Assembly: GCA_024224815.1 (NCBI GenBank)
Contig: JAAENC010000860.1
Span: 1-32,306 of the forward strand
Reading direction: 5' to 3'
Length of the DNA: 32,306 nucleotides
Origin: Chloroflexota bacterium
GTDB lineage: Bacteria > Chloroflexota > Anaerolineae > Anaerolineales > Villigracilaceae
The number at the start of each line of letters is the position of its first letter. Position 1 is the first letter of the stretch. The notes below the pieces were generated by a model. That model was not told the origin of the DNA, did not search any database, and saw only the letters and a program-made list of their open reading frames with translations. This document shows, piece after piece, positions 1 through 10,652 of this stretch. Position numbers and translations under genes: made by a program.

Positions 1-82
1 ATCTCCACCTTAAAAGTATGTGACAGAATAAACCATCGATTCGGATTTCTTATTGAAGCAATTATGGTTCTAATAGAACGCT

Positions 83-209
83 GCCCAACCACGCGTAAGC
101 TGACCCGCCTTCGGCTCTGGGAATGCGGCGCGATTTTTGCTCAGTTTTTTCAGAGTAAAATTGGGTTGCGTTCACAAAGTCGGCGGGCAGCTTACGCAAT
201 TCGTTAGGC
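83..209 (+). mobile_element. attC-like integron recombination site (left)
   Basis: The site has the layout of an integron attC. An R''-type box GCCCAAC (83-89) fits RYYYAAC. After a 3-nt spacer comes a 5' arm (93-109) that pairs with a 3' arm (182-197); the arms are identical in pairing except for one extra A at 103 in the 5' arm, like the extrahelical base of real attC sites. A 5-nt spacer (AATTC) leads to the R' box GTTAGGC (203-209), which fits GTTRRRY. Total length is 127 bp, within the range of long VCR-type sites. The extra base in the 5' arm gives plus orientation, so any cassette gene belonging to it would lie left of the window. No integrase is visible. The same architecture recurs at 31356-31480. 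Identification is by eye. Confidence 0.72.
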
Positions 210-273
210 GAGACACTCGCTACACTTTGTATCTCATAAGAGGGGGATAGTACCTTTGGTTTTCCTCTCTTTC

Positions 274-301
274 TTGACACACTGAACATTTGTGCTAAAA
301 T
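274..301 (+). promoter_or_regulatory. recA promoter with LexA-box-like operator in the spacer
   Basis: A consensus -35 TTGACA (274-279) is followed after 16 bp by an extended -10, TGC-TAAAAT (293-301). The spacer holds GAACATTTGTGC (284-295), one base away from the Gram-positive type SOS box GAAC-N4-GTTC. A repressor bound here would cover the promoter. The expected start of transcription is near 308, giving a leader of roughly 85 nt before recA. The promoter is seen directly; assignment of the dyad to LexA is inferred from the gene it controls. Confidence 0.75.
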
Positions 302-393
302 TATTTCTACAATTATCCTCTGTAATGAATGATAAAATAGTATTTGCAATTGTAAATCGCAATCATTCATAACTAAACTTTCTGGAGAAGAAA

Positions 394-1449
394 ATGGCAA
401 AGAAAAGCGAAAAAGAACTTAACGAAGCCCGTCAGGCAGTATTAGATAAAGCACTCAAAGATATCACCAAACGCTACGGCGAAGGCTCGATCATGAAACT
501 TGGCGATGCCGCCGCCTTGGCAACAGAAGTAATCCCGACCGGCTCCCTTTCACTGGATATCGCCCTAGGCGTGGGCGGTATTCCGCGCGGACGTATCACT
601 GAAATTTATGGGCCTGAATCTTCAGGTAAAACAACCATTTGTCAGCATATCGTCGCAGAATCCCAAAAAATGGGCGGAACAGCAGCTTTTATTGATATGG
701 AGCACGCTCTCGACCCCAGCTACGCGGCAAAATGTGGCGTAAATGTGGATGAATTGCTTATCTCGCAGCCTGATACCGGTGAGCAAGCATTAGAAATCGC
801 CGAAACATTAATCCGCTCCGGCGCAATCGACATCCTTGTAATCGACTCGGTTGCTGCTCTAATCCCCCGTTCTGAAATTGAAGGGGATATGGGCGATGCC
901 CACATGGGTTTAATGGCTCGTCTGATGTCACAGGCGCTTCGCAAACTTTCCGGTGCAATCCACCAAACAAAAACATCCGTTATTTTCACCAATCAGCTTC
1001 GCCAGAAAATCGGCGTGATGTTTGGCAACCCCGAAACAACCACAGGTGGACAAGCGCTCAAATTTTACGCATCCATTCGTCTGGATGTACGTCGCATCCA
1101 ATCGATTAAGGTTGGCGCAGAGATCGTTGGCAATCGCACCCGCGTGCGCGTGGTAAAAAATAAAGTCGCTCCCCCCTTCCAAAAAGCAGAATTCGATATT
1201 ATGTATGACGAAGGCATTTCAAAGATCGGCGATCTGCTTGATTTGGCAACTGAAGCTGAAATTGTCACCAAACGTGGTTCTTTCTACTCCTATAATGAAA
1301 CCCGCCTTGCCCAAGGGCGAGAAAACTCGAAAGAGTTCCTGCACCAAAATCCCGCCATGGCAGAAGAGATCGACGCTCTCGTTCGCGGACATTATCTCGA
1401 CGAAGAGGTTGTCATGTTGATCGAAGAGGATGAAGAACCCGAAGAATAA
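394..1449 (+). CDS. recA: Recombinase RecA
   Basis: RecA forms ATP-dependent filaments on single-stranded DNA, carries out homologous strand exchange, and stimulates LexA self-cleavage in the SOS response. The 351-aa product has the family's usual length. It shows Walker [10 protein letters not shown] (about residues 73-81), the DNA-binding loop region with [20 protein letters not shown], and the acidic C-terminal tail ending EEDEEPEE. The ATG is supported by a GGAG ribosome-binding site at 384-387. The gene is monocistronic, with its own SOS-type promoter upstream and a strong terminator at 1478-1509. Nothing is missing or broken. Identification is certain from conserved motifs across the whole length. 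Confidence 0.98.
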   Translation: MAKKSEKELNEARQAVLDKALKDITKRYGEGSIMKLGDAAALATEVIPTGSLSLDIALGVGGIPRGRITEIYGPESSGKTTICQHIVAESQKMGGTAAFIDMEHALDPSYAAKCGVNVDELLISQPDTGEQALEIAETLIRSGAIDILVIDSVAALIPRSEIEGDMGDAHMGLMARLMSQALRKLSGAIHQTKTSVIFTNQLRQKIGVMFGNPETTTGGQALKFYASIRLDVRRIQSIKVGAEIVGNRTRVRVVKNKVAPPFQKAEFDIMYDEGISKIGDLLDLATEAEIVTKRGSFYSYNETRLAQGRENSKEFLHQNPAMAEEIDALVRGHYLDEEVVMLIEEDEEPEE

Positions 1450-1473
1450 TCATCCCAGAAGATATAAAAACAT

Positions 1474-1509
1474 AAAAGGCTGCATCTGAGAACCAGATGC
1501 AGCCTTTTT
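1474..1509. terminator. Bidirectional intrinsic terminator after recA
   Basis: An 11-bp perfect stem (GGCTGCATCTG at 1478-1488 with CAGATGCAGCC at 1494-1504) and a 5-nt loop are followed by TTTTT and preceded by AAAA. It can stop recA transcripts on the plus strand and, reading the other way, transcripts of the convergent gene that ends at 1634. Confidence 0.9.
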
Positions 1510-1550
1510 ATTTCTCAAATATCTTATCTCACGGCATTCCCCTTCACCTA

Positions 1551-1597
1551 GAAGGAGATTGCTTCACCTCGAAAAACATCGGGGTTCGCAAAGACAT
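1551..1597. repeat. Remnant of a small interspersed palindromic element
   Basis: The stretch containing GGAGATTGCTTC, then CTCGAAAAAC, ending CGCAAAGACA, resembles the right half of the elements at 17491-17594 and 19094-19190 (GGAGATTGCTT and CGCAATGACA). The left half is not recognisable, so this looks like a decayed copy lying between convergent genes. Confidence 0.5.
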
Positions 1598-1633
1598 GCA
1601 ATTTTATGGGTTTAAATTGATTTGTCCATAAGG

Positions 1634-2977
1634 TTAAGTTTCAAGGCAACGATCTCGCTCACAAAGAACACGAAGTGGTGGACGGCTGCGGAACCAAAGC
1701 CATGCAGTTTGAATCAACATCCCTGCGCTGAAGGCAATCAGACCAACATAAAGCCCTGTCATTTCTCCCCATCTCACGCCAGCCCATAAGACCAAGCCCG
1801 TGGTAACCAAAAAGAGGGCAACGGCTTCTGAGATTCCGCGGGTTTTGCCGCTGTTGAGCAAAACACCCTGATACCAGCTTTGGAGCGCGTTAAGCGCCGG
1901 AAGAAGGAATCCGATCCAAAGACCGTTGCGAGCAAGAATAAAGAGATCGGGTGTGAGGGCTGATATATCTTGCAGCCAAAGACGAGAAAGCGGGGTTGCG
2001 GCGATAATCAGAATTACGGCCGTTGTTGCGATGGAGAGAATGGCTGTATAACGACGCAAGGGTTTAAGAGAAAGATGTTCATCAAGAAGAGCGACGACGA
2101 CTTCGTTGAAGGCAACACCCATGCTGCGAAGCATGAAAATGAATCCGGAAACGACGGGCCAAACAGCGAGAGATTCTAAGGCCAGAGGCATTCGCCCGAG
2201 GGCGGCACTACCCATCGGCTGAATCAAAAGCGTGAGTAACGAGGTCATGACCAAAGGAAAATAGAAGGAGATAAAAGCTCGGGTCGTCAAGGGCGTTTCT
2301 AAAATGGGAGCAGGTTTCAAATCCGCGTTGAGTACCGATTGGACTCTAATTCCGATATAAATGGCTTCGGCAATTACACTAGCGGCAACCGCGCTTGTGG
2401 CAACGACAATTCCACGTCCGCCAAGAAGAAAGCCAATGCTGAGGACGAGAATATCCATCCCCAAACGGATGCCGGTGCCAATTCCGATAATATTTGAATG
2501 CCCAAAACGGATCATCACGCCCTGATTGAGACGGCGATAGGCGATGGACCATGTCCAGGGAGTCATAATAATTAGACCGAGACGGGCTGGCTCGATGATT
2601 TCGGGCGGGGCATCGAGAAGGCCTTCGGCAATAAAATAATAGAAAGGGCTAAATGCAGTAAAAAGATGTAAAGCCGTCAGCAACCCACCTGCATAGAGCA
2701 TAAATTTGCGTAATTTGAGATAAGAGGCCCAATCTTTGCTCAAGGCAGTAGATGCGGCAAGGAGCATAATAACGGGAGCTTCGATGATAAGGGCAAGAGG
2801 AAAGACAATGCCGCCATAAGCTGCGAGATTGATTTTTGGCTCAGCAAGACGAGCGACAAATGCGCTCAAAATGGGAAGTTCCATCCCCATCAGAAGCCAA
2901 CTTGCGGCGAGAGGCAGCCAAACTTTATAGATACGTTTTAATGAGAGAGGTGTTTGTGTCATTTCGTTTTCAGTCAT
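1634..2977 (-). CDS. MOP/MATE-like 12-TM membrane protein
   Basis: This 447-aa protein is hydrophobic throughout, with about twelve predicted membrane segments in two halves and no signal peptide. The N-terminal WLPLAASWLLMGMELP and the internal pattern IEAPVIMLLAASTALS resemble multidrug/oligosaccharidyl-lipid/polysaccharide (MOP) flippases, and more loosely ANK-type members of that fold. I cannot name a substrate. The ATG directly abuts the stop codon of the upstream MFS gene (2978-2980), so the two are co-transcribed and translation is probably coupled. No good ribosome-binding site precedes either the first ATG or the one five codons in. It ends facing recA across the shared terminator. 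Confidence 0.6.
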   Translation of the reverse strand: MTENEMTQTPLSLKRIYKVWLPLAASWLLMGMELPILSAFVARLAEPKINLAAYGGIVFPLALIIEAPVIMLLAASTALSKDWASYLKLRKFMLYAGGLLTALHLFTAFSPFYYFIAEGLLDAPPEIIEPARLGLIIMTPWTWSIAYRRLNQGVMIRFGHSNIIGIGTGIRLGMDILVLSIGFLLGGRGIVVATSAVAASVIAEAIYIGIRVQSVLNADLKPAPILETPLTTRAFISFYFPLVMTSLLTLLIQPMGSAALGRMPLALESLAVWPVVSGFIFMLRSMGVAFNEVVVALLDEHLSLKPLRRYTAILSIATTAVILIIAATPLSRLWLQDISALTPDLFILARNGLWIGFLLPALNALQSWYQGVLLNSGKTRGISEAVALFLVTTGLVLWAGVRWGEMTGLYVGLIAFSAGMLIQTAWLWFRSRPPLRVLCERDRCLET

Positions 2978-4249
2978 TTATAGAGCTTGTATTTTGGGTT
3001 CGGGAGGCAGCATGAAAATAACGGGAACCACCAGAAAAGCAGCTAAAGCGCTCCATAAGAAGGCTGTTTCCAGCCCAAAATAATCACCCACTAAACCCAC
3101 GAGAATAGTCGCAGGGAAACGAGTGACAAAAGCCAGGAACATATAAGCGCCATTTGCCGCAGCACGATGCTCCGGGAAGTGGTCCTGAATGAGGGCGAGA
3201 AAGACAGGTCCTACAGAAAGACTCGCAAAGCCCAGTAACAAGAGAAGAGGAATAAGCACCCAGCCATTTACATTCAAAAAAATGATTACAAGAAGTGGAG
3301 AAATAGATGCGGAAATAAGAAGAACTGTCTTCCTACCGACACGATCACTGATCGAACCGACACTCAGAGCACCGACCACACCCGCAATTTCCAGAATAGA
3401 AAGCGCTGAGCCAGAAACCCAAAGGTCAATATTTTCCATGATGGATGCCATATTCCCTTCGTTTAGGATGCCGATCCCCTGCAAGAAGCCAAGAATATTT
3501 TCCGCCATCCACAAATCTGCACCTTTTAAGGTCATAAAAACAGGAAGAAAGGTCGTGGTGCTGACGTGCATGAAGATACGGAAAGTGAGAATCAGCGTTA
3601 GGGGAATGAAGACTGCTTTTAAAGTCGGCAAGGCCTCTCTAATGCTAATACCCTTTTTCTTTTCGACGGAAATATCTTTGAGACGCCAAAAGAGAATGAG
3701 CGTCGTCAACCAGCCCAAAACCGCAATGCGATACATACCATCCAATGTCCATGTAGTCACTGCCCATATTGCAAAAATAGGCCCCACGGTACGCCCCATC
3801 TCGCCAGCCGCCATATACCAGCCCATCCCTTTACCAATACGCTGCCCGGAAACACGCGCGATCATAGCAGGGGATGGCGCATGAAAAGCAGCAACGCTGA
3901 TCCCCGCGATAATGAGAAGAAAAAGAAGGCTATAGTAATTGGGCGCAAGTCCCATTGATGCCATCAGGGTCGCTGTCGCCGCTGGTGCAAAAACCACAAA
4001 ATAACGCGCACTTGATTTATCTGCCAAACGCCCGATCAAAGGATTGAGTAAAGCAGCAAATTGCATAGACGCGCTCAAGGAACCAGCCATTGTTAACGTA
4101 AGGGAGAGTTTCTCTATAAGCAGGGGCAGCAAGGGGGCTAAAAAAGCAGAAAAAGTATCATGAATAAAATGGCCACCAGAGATCATGAAAACCCGCTCTG
4201 GTTGAAAGCCATTCTTTTCGTTATGGTTCAGGTCATTTTTTGGGGACAT
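2978..4249 (-). CDS. MFS transporter, fosmidomycin-resistance (Fsr)-like
   Basis: This is a 423-aa major facilitator with about twelve membrane segments. The N-terminal GGHFIHDTFSAFLAPLLPLL and the following segment ending NPLIGRLADK match the Fsr-like branch of drug exporters; DRVGRK after the middle of the protein is the second MFS loop motif. An upstream ATG at 4312 is possible, but the start at 4249 has GGAG five bases before it, and the 21 extra residues do not look like a conserved N-terminus. It probably exports small molecules; the substrate is unknown. It forms a two-gene minus-strand unit with the MOP-like gene downstream and is divergent from the DUF423 gene. Confidence 0.8.
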   Translation of the reverse strand: MSPKNDLNHNEKNGFQPERVFMISGGHFIHDTFSAFLAPLLPLLIEKLSLTLTMAGSLSASMQFAALLNPLIGRLADKSSARYFVVFAPAATATLMASMGLAPNYYSLLFLLIIAGISVAAFHAPSPAMIARVSGQRIGKGMGWYMAAGEMGRTVGPIFAIWAVTTWTLDGMYRIAVLGWLTTLILFWRLKDISVEKKKGISIREALPTLKAVFIPLTLILTFRIFMHVSTTTFLPVFMTLKGADLWMAENILGFLQGIGILNEGNMASIMENIDLWVSGSALSILEIAGVVGALSVGSISDRVGRKTVLLISASISPLLVIIFLNVNGWVLIPLLLLLGFASLSVGPVFLALIQDHFPEHRAAANGAYMFLAFVTRFPATILVGLVGDYFGLETAFLWSALAAFLVVPVIFMLPPEPKIQAL

Positions 4250-4347
4250 TTTTTCTCCATAATTCAGGAGCAAAACTATACCATGCAGCAAGGATATTCG
4301 TAAGCATTTCACCCTTTCTGTTTTTCAAGAAAATGCAAACAGGCAAG

Positions 4348-4353
4348 TATAAT
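4348..4353 (+). promoter_or_regulatory. -10 element upstream of the DUF423 gene
   Basis: A perfect TATAAT lies 50 bp before the start at 4404. Eighteen bases upstream is only a weak -35 (TTCAAG, 4324-4329). The ribosome-binding site AAAGGA lies at 4393-4398. Confidence 0.5.
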
Positions 4354-4403
4354 CTCTGCAGAACACAAAAACCTAAAAAACTTATTTACAAGAAAGGAAA
4401 AAC

Positions 4404-4799
4404 ATGAAAAAGAAATTCTTCGCTATCGCTTCATTTCTAGCTGGTTTAGCCGTTGCCACAGGCGCTTTTGGCGCACACGGATTAGAAAAAATGGTCTCCG
4501 TTGAGAAACTCTCTATCTGGGAAAAAGCAGCCCGTTACCAGATGTATCATGCCTTTGCGCTCTTCTTTGTTGCTTGGGCAATAACACAGTGGCAAAAAGA
4601 AGAGAAAATACTAATTCTTTCAGGGAAATTCTTCATACTCGGCACGATTCTTTTTTCAGGCAGTTTATATCTATTAACGCTTACTGGGACATTAAAAATT
4701 CTAGGCATCAATCTGGCCTATCTCACTCCCTTAGGTGGTGTCGCTTATGTTGTTGGTTGGTTTTTGCTCATGAAAGCAAGCTGGCGGGCGCAAAGTTAA
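4404..4799 (+). CDS. DUF423 family small membrane protein
   Basis: The 131-aa protein has four predicted membrane segments. It shows the family hallmarks: GAFGAHGLEK after the first segment, a central WEKAARYQMYHAFALF, GSLYLLTLTG, and LTPLGGVAYVVGWFLL at the end. DUF423 (YgdD-like) proteins are widespread inner-membrane proteins of unknown role. The ATG is supported by AAAGGA at a good distance. It stands about 100 bp before the metallo-hydrolase gene, which appears to have its own promoter. Family assignment is firm; no function can be stated. Confidence 0.88.
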   Translation: MKKKFFAIASFLAGLAVATGAFGAHGLEKMVSVEKLSIWEKAARYQMYHAFALFFVAWAITQWQKEEKILILSGKFFILGTILFSGSLYLLTLTGTLKILGINLAYLTPLGGVAYVVGWFLLMKASWRAQS

Positions 4800-4842
4800 G
4801 CTGCTTTTTAGACATTAAAAAAGAAAGAATTTAAAACTCAAC

Positions 4843-4872
4843 TTGACTTTAAGGGGGCATCTATGCTATCAA
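4843..4872 (+). promoter_or_regulatory. Probable promoter of the metallo-hydrolase gene
   Basis: TTGACT (4843-4848) is followed after 18 bp by TATCAA (4867-4872), which is preceded by TGC, giving an extended -10. The gene starts at 4901. The match is moderate. Confidence 0.45.
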
Positions 4873-4900
4873 TTAGGGAAATTAATTTCCGAGGTTATTT

Positions 4901-5746
4901 ATGCACCGTGAGCGTGTTTCTGATAATGTTTATTGGTTCCAAAGTGATGTATATGCACAAGTTACAGCAGGCGTTATTGTCGGCCCTAAATGGTCGGTAT
5001 TGATCGATACCCTGGCACTTCCTGAAGAGTCTAATGCTATTCGGGAATTTGTCGAACACAACCTTCAATCAAGCATTCGTTATATTATCAATACCCATTA
5101 TCATGCTGATCACACTTGGGGAAACTGCTTCTTCCCAGAGGCAACCATCATCGCTCATACAAAATGCAGAGATTTTTTGGTAGAGCGAGGCATTCCTGCA
5201 CTAAAAGAAGCAAAACAGCAAAATGCAATGTTCAAACAAGTAGAGATAAAACTGCCCGATATGACTCTAGATCGAGGCAGTATGAATCTACAGATCGGGA
5301 AAAAGCATCTAGAAATTATCCCTGCCCCTGGACATAGCGAAGATGGTATCGCCGTTCTCGTAGTTGAGGATCGTGTTCTTTTTGGTGGCGATGCCTTTAT
5401 GCCCATCCCCTATCTCCCCGATGGTGACCCAGATGAGTTACGCGGCTTCTATGAAACCGTACGCGGAATGACCCTTGAGAATATTGTTCAAGGACATGGT
5501 GAGGTGATATTGCGCGGAGAGGTCGAATCTACGATAGATGGAAGCCTCGACTATCTCAATCTTATAGAAAAAATTGCCAAAACCGCGCTCCGTCGAAAAT
5601 CACCTATGGAATATCTGGCAAAACAAGACGTAGAAAAATGCGGGAAAAGCCGAATCTTACTTGGTGGCCTTGCATCCGCACTTCATGAGCAAAATTTAGA
5701 ATACGCCTATCAAAAAGAACGCCAAAAAGAAGAAATCGAAGAATAA
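4901..5746 (+). CDS. Metallo-beta-lactamase-fold hydrolase
   Basis: The 281-aa protein has the full metal-binding set of the MBL superfamily: THYHADH (H66, H68, D70, H71), PGHSEDG (H145), GGDAF (D164) and GHGE (H199). This is the pattern of two-zinc hydrolases in the glyoxalase II / lactonase / quorum-quenching group, not of true beta-lactamases specifically. The substrate cannot be read from the sequence. The last 60 residues are lysine- and glutamate-rich and end EERQKEEIEE-like, probably a helical tail. Start ATG has a weak GAGG about ten bases upstream. The gene is followed by two hairpins before the convergent plsY-like gene. Confidence 0.85.
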   Translation: MHRERVSDNVYWFQSDVYAQVTAGVIVGPKWSVLIDTLALPEESNAIREFVEHNLQSSIRYIINTHYHADHTWGNCFFPEATIIAHTKCRDFLVERGIPALKEAKQQNAMFKQVEIKLPDMTLDRGSMNLQIGKKHLEIIPAPGHSEDGIAVLVVEDRVLFGGDAFMPIPYLPDGDPDELRGFYETVRGMTLENIVQGHGEVILRGEVESTIDGSLDYLNLIEKIAKTALRRKSPMEYLAKQDVEKCGKSRILLGGLASALHEQNLEYAYQKERQKEEIEE

Positions 5747-5750
5747 AAAA

Positions 5751-5778
5751 ACTAGCGCATAAAAAACCTTGCGCTAGT
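5751..5778 (-). terminator. Hairpin, terminator-like on the minus strand
   Basis: ACTAGCGCA (5751-5759) pairs perfectly with TGCGCTAGT (5770-5778). An A-run precedes it on the plus strand (5745-5750), so the T-tract lies on the minus-strand side. It would stop minus-strand transcripts coming through the plsY-like gene. Confidence 0.55.
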
Positions 5779-5806
5779 CTCAAATACATCAAGCTAAACT
5801 GTTTTA

Positions 5807-5839
5807 ACAAGGATAAAAATTTTTTATCCTTGTTTTTTT
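5807..5839 (+). terminator. Intrinsic terminator after the metallo-hydrolase gene
   Basis: ACAAGGATAAAAA (5807-5819) pairs with TTTTTATCCTTGT (5821-5833) and is followed by a run of seven T. It overlaps the last bases of the convergent gene ending at 5838. Confidence 0.75.
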
Positions 5840-6500
5840 ATTCTTCTTTTGCTTCGCCCTCACCCCAAACTTTTTCCTTTGCACGCCACCCATGTAAACG
5901 CTCTTCTCCAGCAAGCAATCGTTTAATATTCGGGCGCAAAGCCCAAACTAACAAAAGCTCTGCGAGCAGCCCGTAAAGCACATAAATCCAGGGAGAAAGT
6001 CCCAGCCAGGCACGGATGGCAAAAATCACCATCGCTATCAAGGCAACACTCATCGTCGTTACAGAGGCATAACCCACTGCAAAAAAGATAAAAAGCCCAA
6101 CGGGGAAGATAATCAAAATAGAAGGAGCCCACAGCCCCATCGCTCCACCAGCACTTGCAGCGCCACCGGCACCACCGTGCAAACGAATTTTTCCATCTTT
6201 ACGATCTACCAAAAAGATCGAATAATTATGACCAATAATGGCAGCGATCGGAGCAAGAACCTCAACCAAATAGCCCACATCAAAAGCTCTTGCAATCCAC
6301 ACAGTACACGCAGCCTTCAAAATATCCAAGATCCCAGTGGCAAAACCAGGCCAAAATCCCGCTGCGCGCATCACATTTGTCCCCCCCGTTCGTCCACTTT
6401 CAACATCACGCACATCCTTCCCTGTTCGCATTTTAACGATCAATAACCCAACGGGGATGGCACCGATCAAATAACCTATTAGCACTACTAAAACCTGCAT
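5838..6500 (-). CDS. plsY: Divergent PlsY-type glycerol-3-phosphate acyltransferase
   Basis: PlsY transfers an acyl group from acyl-phosphate to glycerol-3-phosphate in the membrane, the first step of phospholipid synthesis. The 220-aa protein has the fold's membrane segments and recognisable motifs: SGRTGGTNVMRAAG at 35-48 (motif 1), GHNYSIF at 90-96 (motif 2), and LHGGAGGAASAGG at 108-120 (motif 3). Motif 3 normally carries basic residues (GGKG), which are replaced here, and motif 1 differs from SGNxGATN. It may therefore be a diverged paralogue. GGAGGT lies five bases before the ATG, making the start firm. The plsC-like gene at 24591 would supply the next acylation step. Confidence 0.78.
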   Translation of the reverse strand: MQVLVVLIGYLIGAIPVGLLIVKMRTGKDVRDVESGRTGGTNVMRAAGFWPGFATGILDILKAACTVWIARAFDVGYLVEVLAPIAAIIGHNYSIFLVDRKDGKIRLHGGAGGAASAGGAMGLWAPSILIIFPVGLFIFFAVGYASVTTMSVALIAMVIFAIRAWLGLSPWIYVLYGLLAELLLVWALRPNIKRLLAGEERLHGWRAKEKVWGEGEAKEE

Positions 6501-6624
6501 TTCTACCTCCAGTTCGATTGTGCCTGTGATAACACAAATAACACAGCAACGTTCCTTTTTTTCAAAGGGGAATTAAAAACTGCTACGCACTTATTTTCAA
6601 CTTGCTCTCGTTTAAAAACACTCT

Positions 6625-7437
6625 CTACCCAATAAAAACACCTGCACCAAGCACAAAAAAGGCCATCACTAAAGGCTCAACCAATGCCCTACGAAGAGGA
6701 ACGCCATCCAGCAAAGCTGCTGCTAAATTCGTCAACGCATAGAGTGGGGCTAATAAGAAAATCCCATAACGAACGGGTGACAAATCCCAATAATGTAATC
6801 CCGCCGCCAACTGGATCCCAACCAGCGCAATTCCCATCGCCCAAGCTATCTTCCATTCCCCACCAAGACGTAAATATAAAGCCCGCGAACTCGCAAAGAG
6901 AGTCGCAAGAAATAAAGCCGGCAATAACATAAAAAGGCGAATATCGGCATAGCGCAAAGCAATTGCCAAAATCAGATATAGAGAAAAAGAAACAACCGTA
7001 AGCACAAGCATCGCAGCAGGGTAATTTGTATCACCAGGGCTAACAACCACATATTCTGCCCAAAAGACCAAAACCAAAAGTACGCCCCCAAAACCAAAGC
7101 CAACCCACCAAAGAGCACCATCCGGCAGCAGGTAGAGCGGCATCCCCAAAACCAACGCCGTGAGCATAGGAACAAGCCAATGCTCCAGCGTAGATTTTCC
7201 CTCCATCATCGGGTGGCTTTTTAATAACCAATCTACACCCGTCGCTGTCAAACCGGAAGCTAAAACGATCACAACCAAACGCAAGTCTACATCAAAGCGG
7301 ATAACCCAAATAAACGCCTGAAAGGCAATAGTATAAACAGCGTCAGGAAGCAAACGTATGAGAGCAAAAGCTAATAAAACGGTTGCGGTTAAAACACTAA
7401 TTCGATTGGTATCGGGAATATGACGATTTGTGTCCAT
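6625..7437 (-). CDS. Unrecognised polytopic membrane protein
   Basis: The 270-aa protein consists almost entirely of hydrophobic segments (about eight), with few charged residues: one lysine and histidine cluster near residues 70-85 (SHPMMEGKSTLEHW) and a short PGDTNYPA loop near 135. I do not recognise the family with confidence. No catalytic motif is visible. The ATG is preceded only by GGAT, so translation may rely on little Shine-Dalgarno pairing. It has a well-formed promoter (7465-7493) whose spacer is filled by a perfect palindrome, and it diverges from the membrane protein gene at 7525. It stands alone, 125 bp before the plsY-like gene on the same strand. Confidence 0.75.
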   Translation of the reverse strand: MDTNRHIPDTNRISVLTATVLLAFALIRLLPDAVYTIAFQAFIWVIRFDVDLRLVVIVLASGLTATGVDWLLKSHPMMEGKSTLEHWLVPMLTALVLGMPLYLLPDGALWWVGFGFGGVLLVLVFWAEYVVVSPGDTNYPAAMLVLTVVSFSLYLILAIALRYADIRLFMLLPALFLATLFASSRALYLRLGGEWKIAWAMGIALVGIQLAAGLHYWDLSPVRYGIFLLAPLYALTNLAAALLDGVPLRRALVEPLVMAFFVLGAGVFIG

Positions 7438-7464
7438 TATTTATCCAAAAAATGAGATACCACC

Positions 7465-7493
7465 ATTGTACCTGTCTGGCAGACAGATGCCAA
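7465..7493 (-). promoter_or_regulatory. Promoter with a palindromic operator in the spacer
   Basis: On the minus strand a -35 TTGGCA (7488-7493) and -10 TACAAT (7465-7470) are separated by 17 bp, each matching consensus at five of six positions. The spacer contains the perfect palindrome CTGTCTG-G-CAGACAG (7472-7486). It would sit under RNA polymerase, as repressor operators do. The same palindrome lies just upstream of the -35 region of the divergent plus-strand promoter. Confidence 0.7.
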
Positions 7494-7506
7494 GAGTAAC
7501 TCAATA

Positions 7507-7515
7507 TGGTAAAAT
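7507..7515 (+). promoter_or_regulatory. Extended -10 of the gene at 7525
   Basis: TGG-TAAAAT is an extended -10. Transcription would begin about 7522, only a few bases before the ATG at 7525, so the message would be leaderless or nearly so. No ribosome-binding site precedes the ATG. No clear -35 is present. Confidence 0.5.
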
Positions 7516-7524
7516 TAGTGGGTT

Positions 7525-10457
<2,933 letters not shown>

Positions 10458-10468
10458 ATAAAAACGCT

Positions 10469-10514
10469 CATAACAAAAAATCGGTCTTCAAATTGAGACC
10501 GATTTTTTGTTATG
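10469..10514. terminator. Strong intrinsic terminator after gyrB
   Basis: A 19-bp perfect stem, left arm 10469-10487 (CATAACAAAAAATCGGTCT) and right arm 10496-10514, with an 8-nt loop. The T-run inside the right arm and A-run inside the left make it usable in both directions. Confidence 0.9.
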
Positions 10515-10652
10515 AAATAACTATCTTCAGCAAATACAATTTAGAGTAAAATGTCCTAAGACTTTTTGCTTTTTTCTTGGACTCACTAAATTTCTGAGAA
10601 GCCTCCTGAAAAAATGCCATGAAGAATACCATCTATAGCGATAAGGCAAACT

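Noticed and set aside
62-400. Minus-strand open frame of 112 codons upstream of recA
   Set aside because: It runs through the recA promoter and the attC-like site, and its translation simply reads the inverted repeats. No ribosome-binding site or family resemblance.
3189-3884. Plus-strand open frame of 231 codons
   Set aside because: It is antisense to the MFS transporter, whose reading frame is well supported by membrane segments and motifs.
4901-5746. Calling the hydrolase a beta-lactamase resistance gene
   Set aside because: The metal-binding pattern is shared by many MBL-fold hydrolases, and nothing specific to antibiotic hydrolysis is visible.
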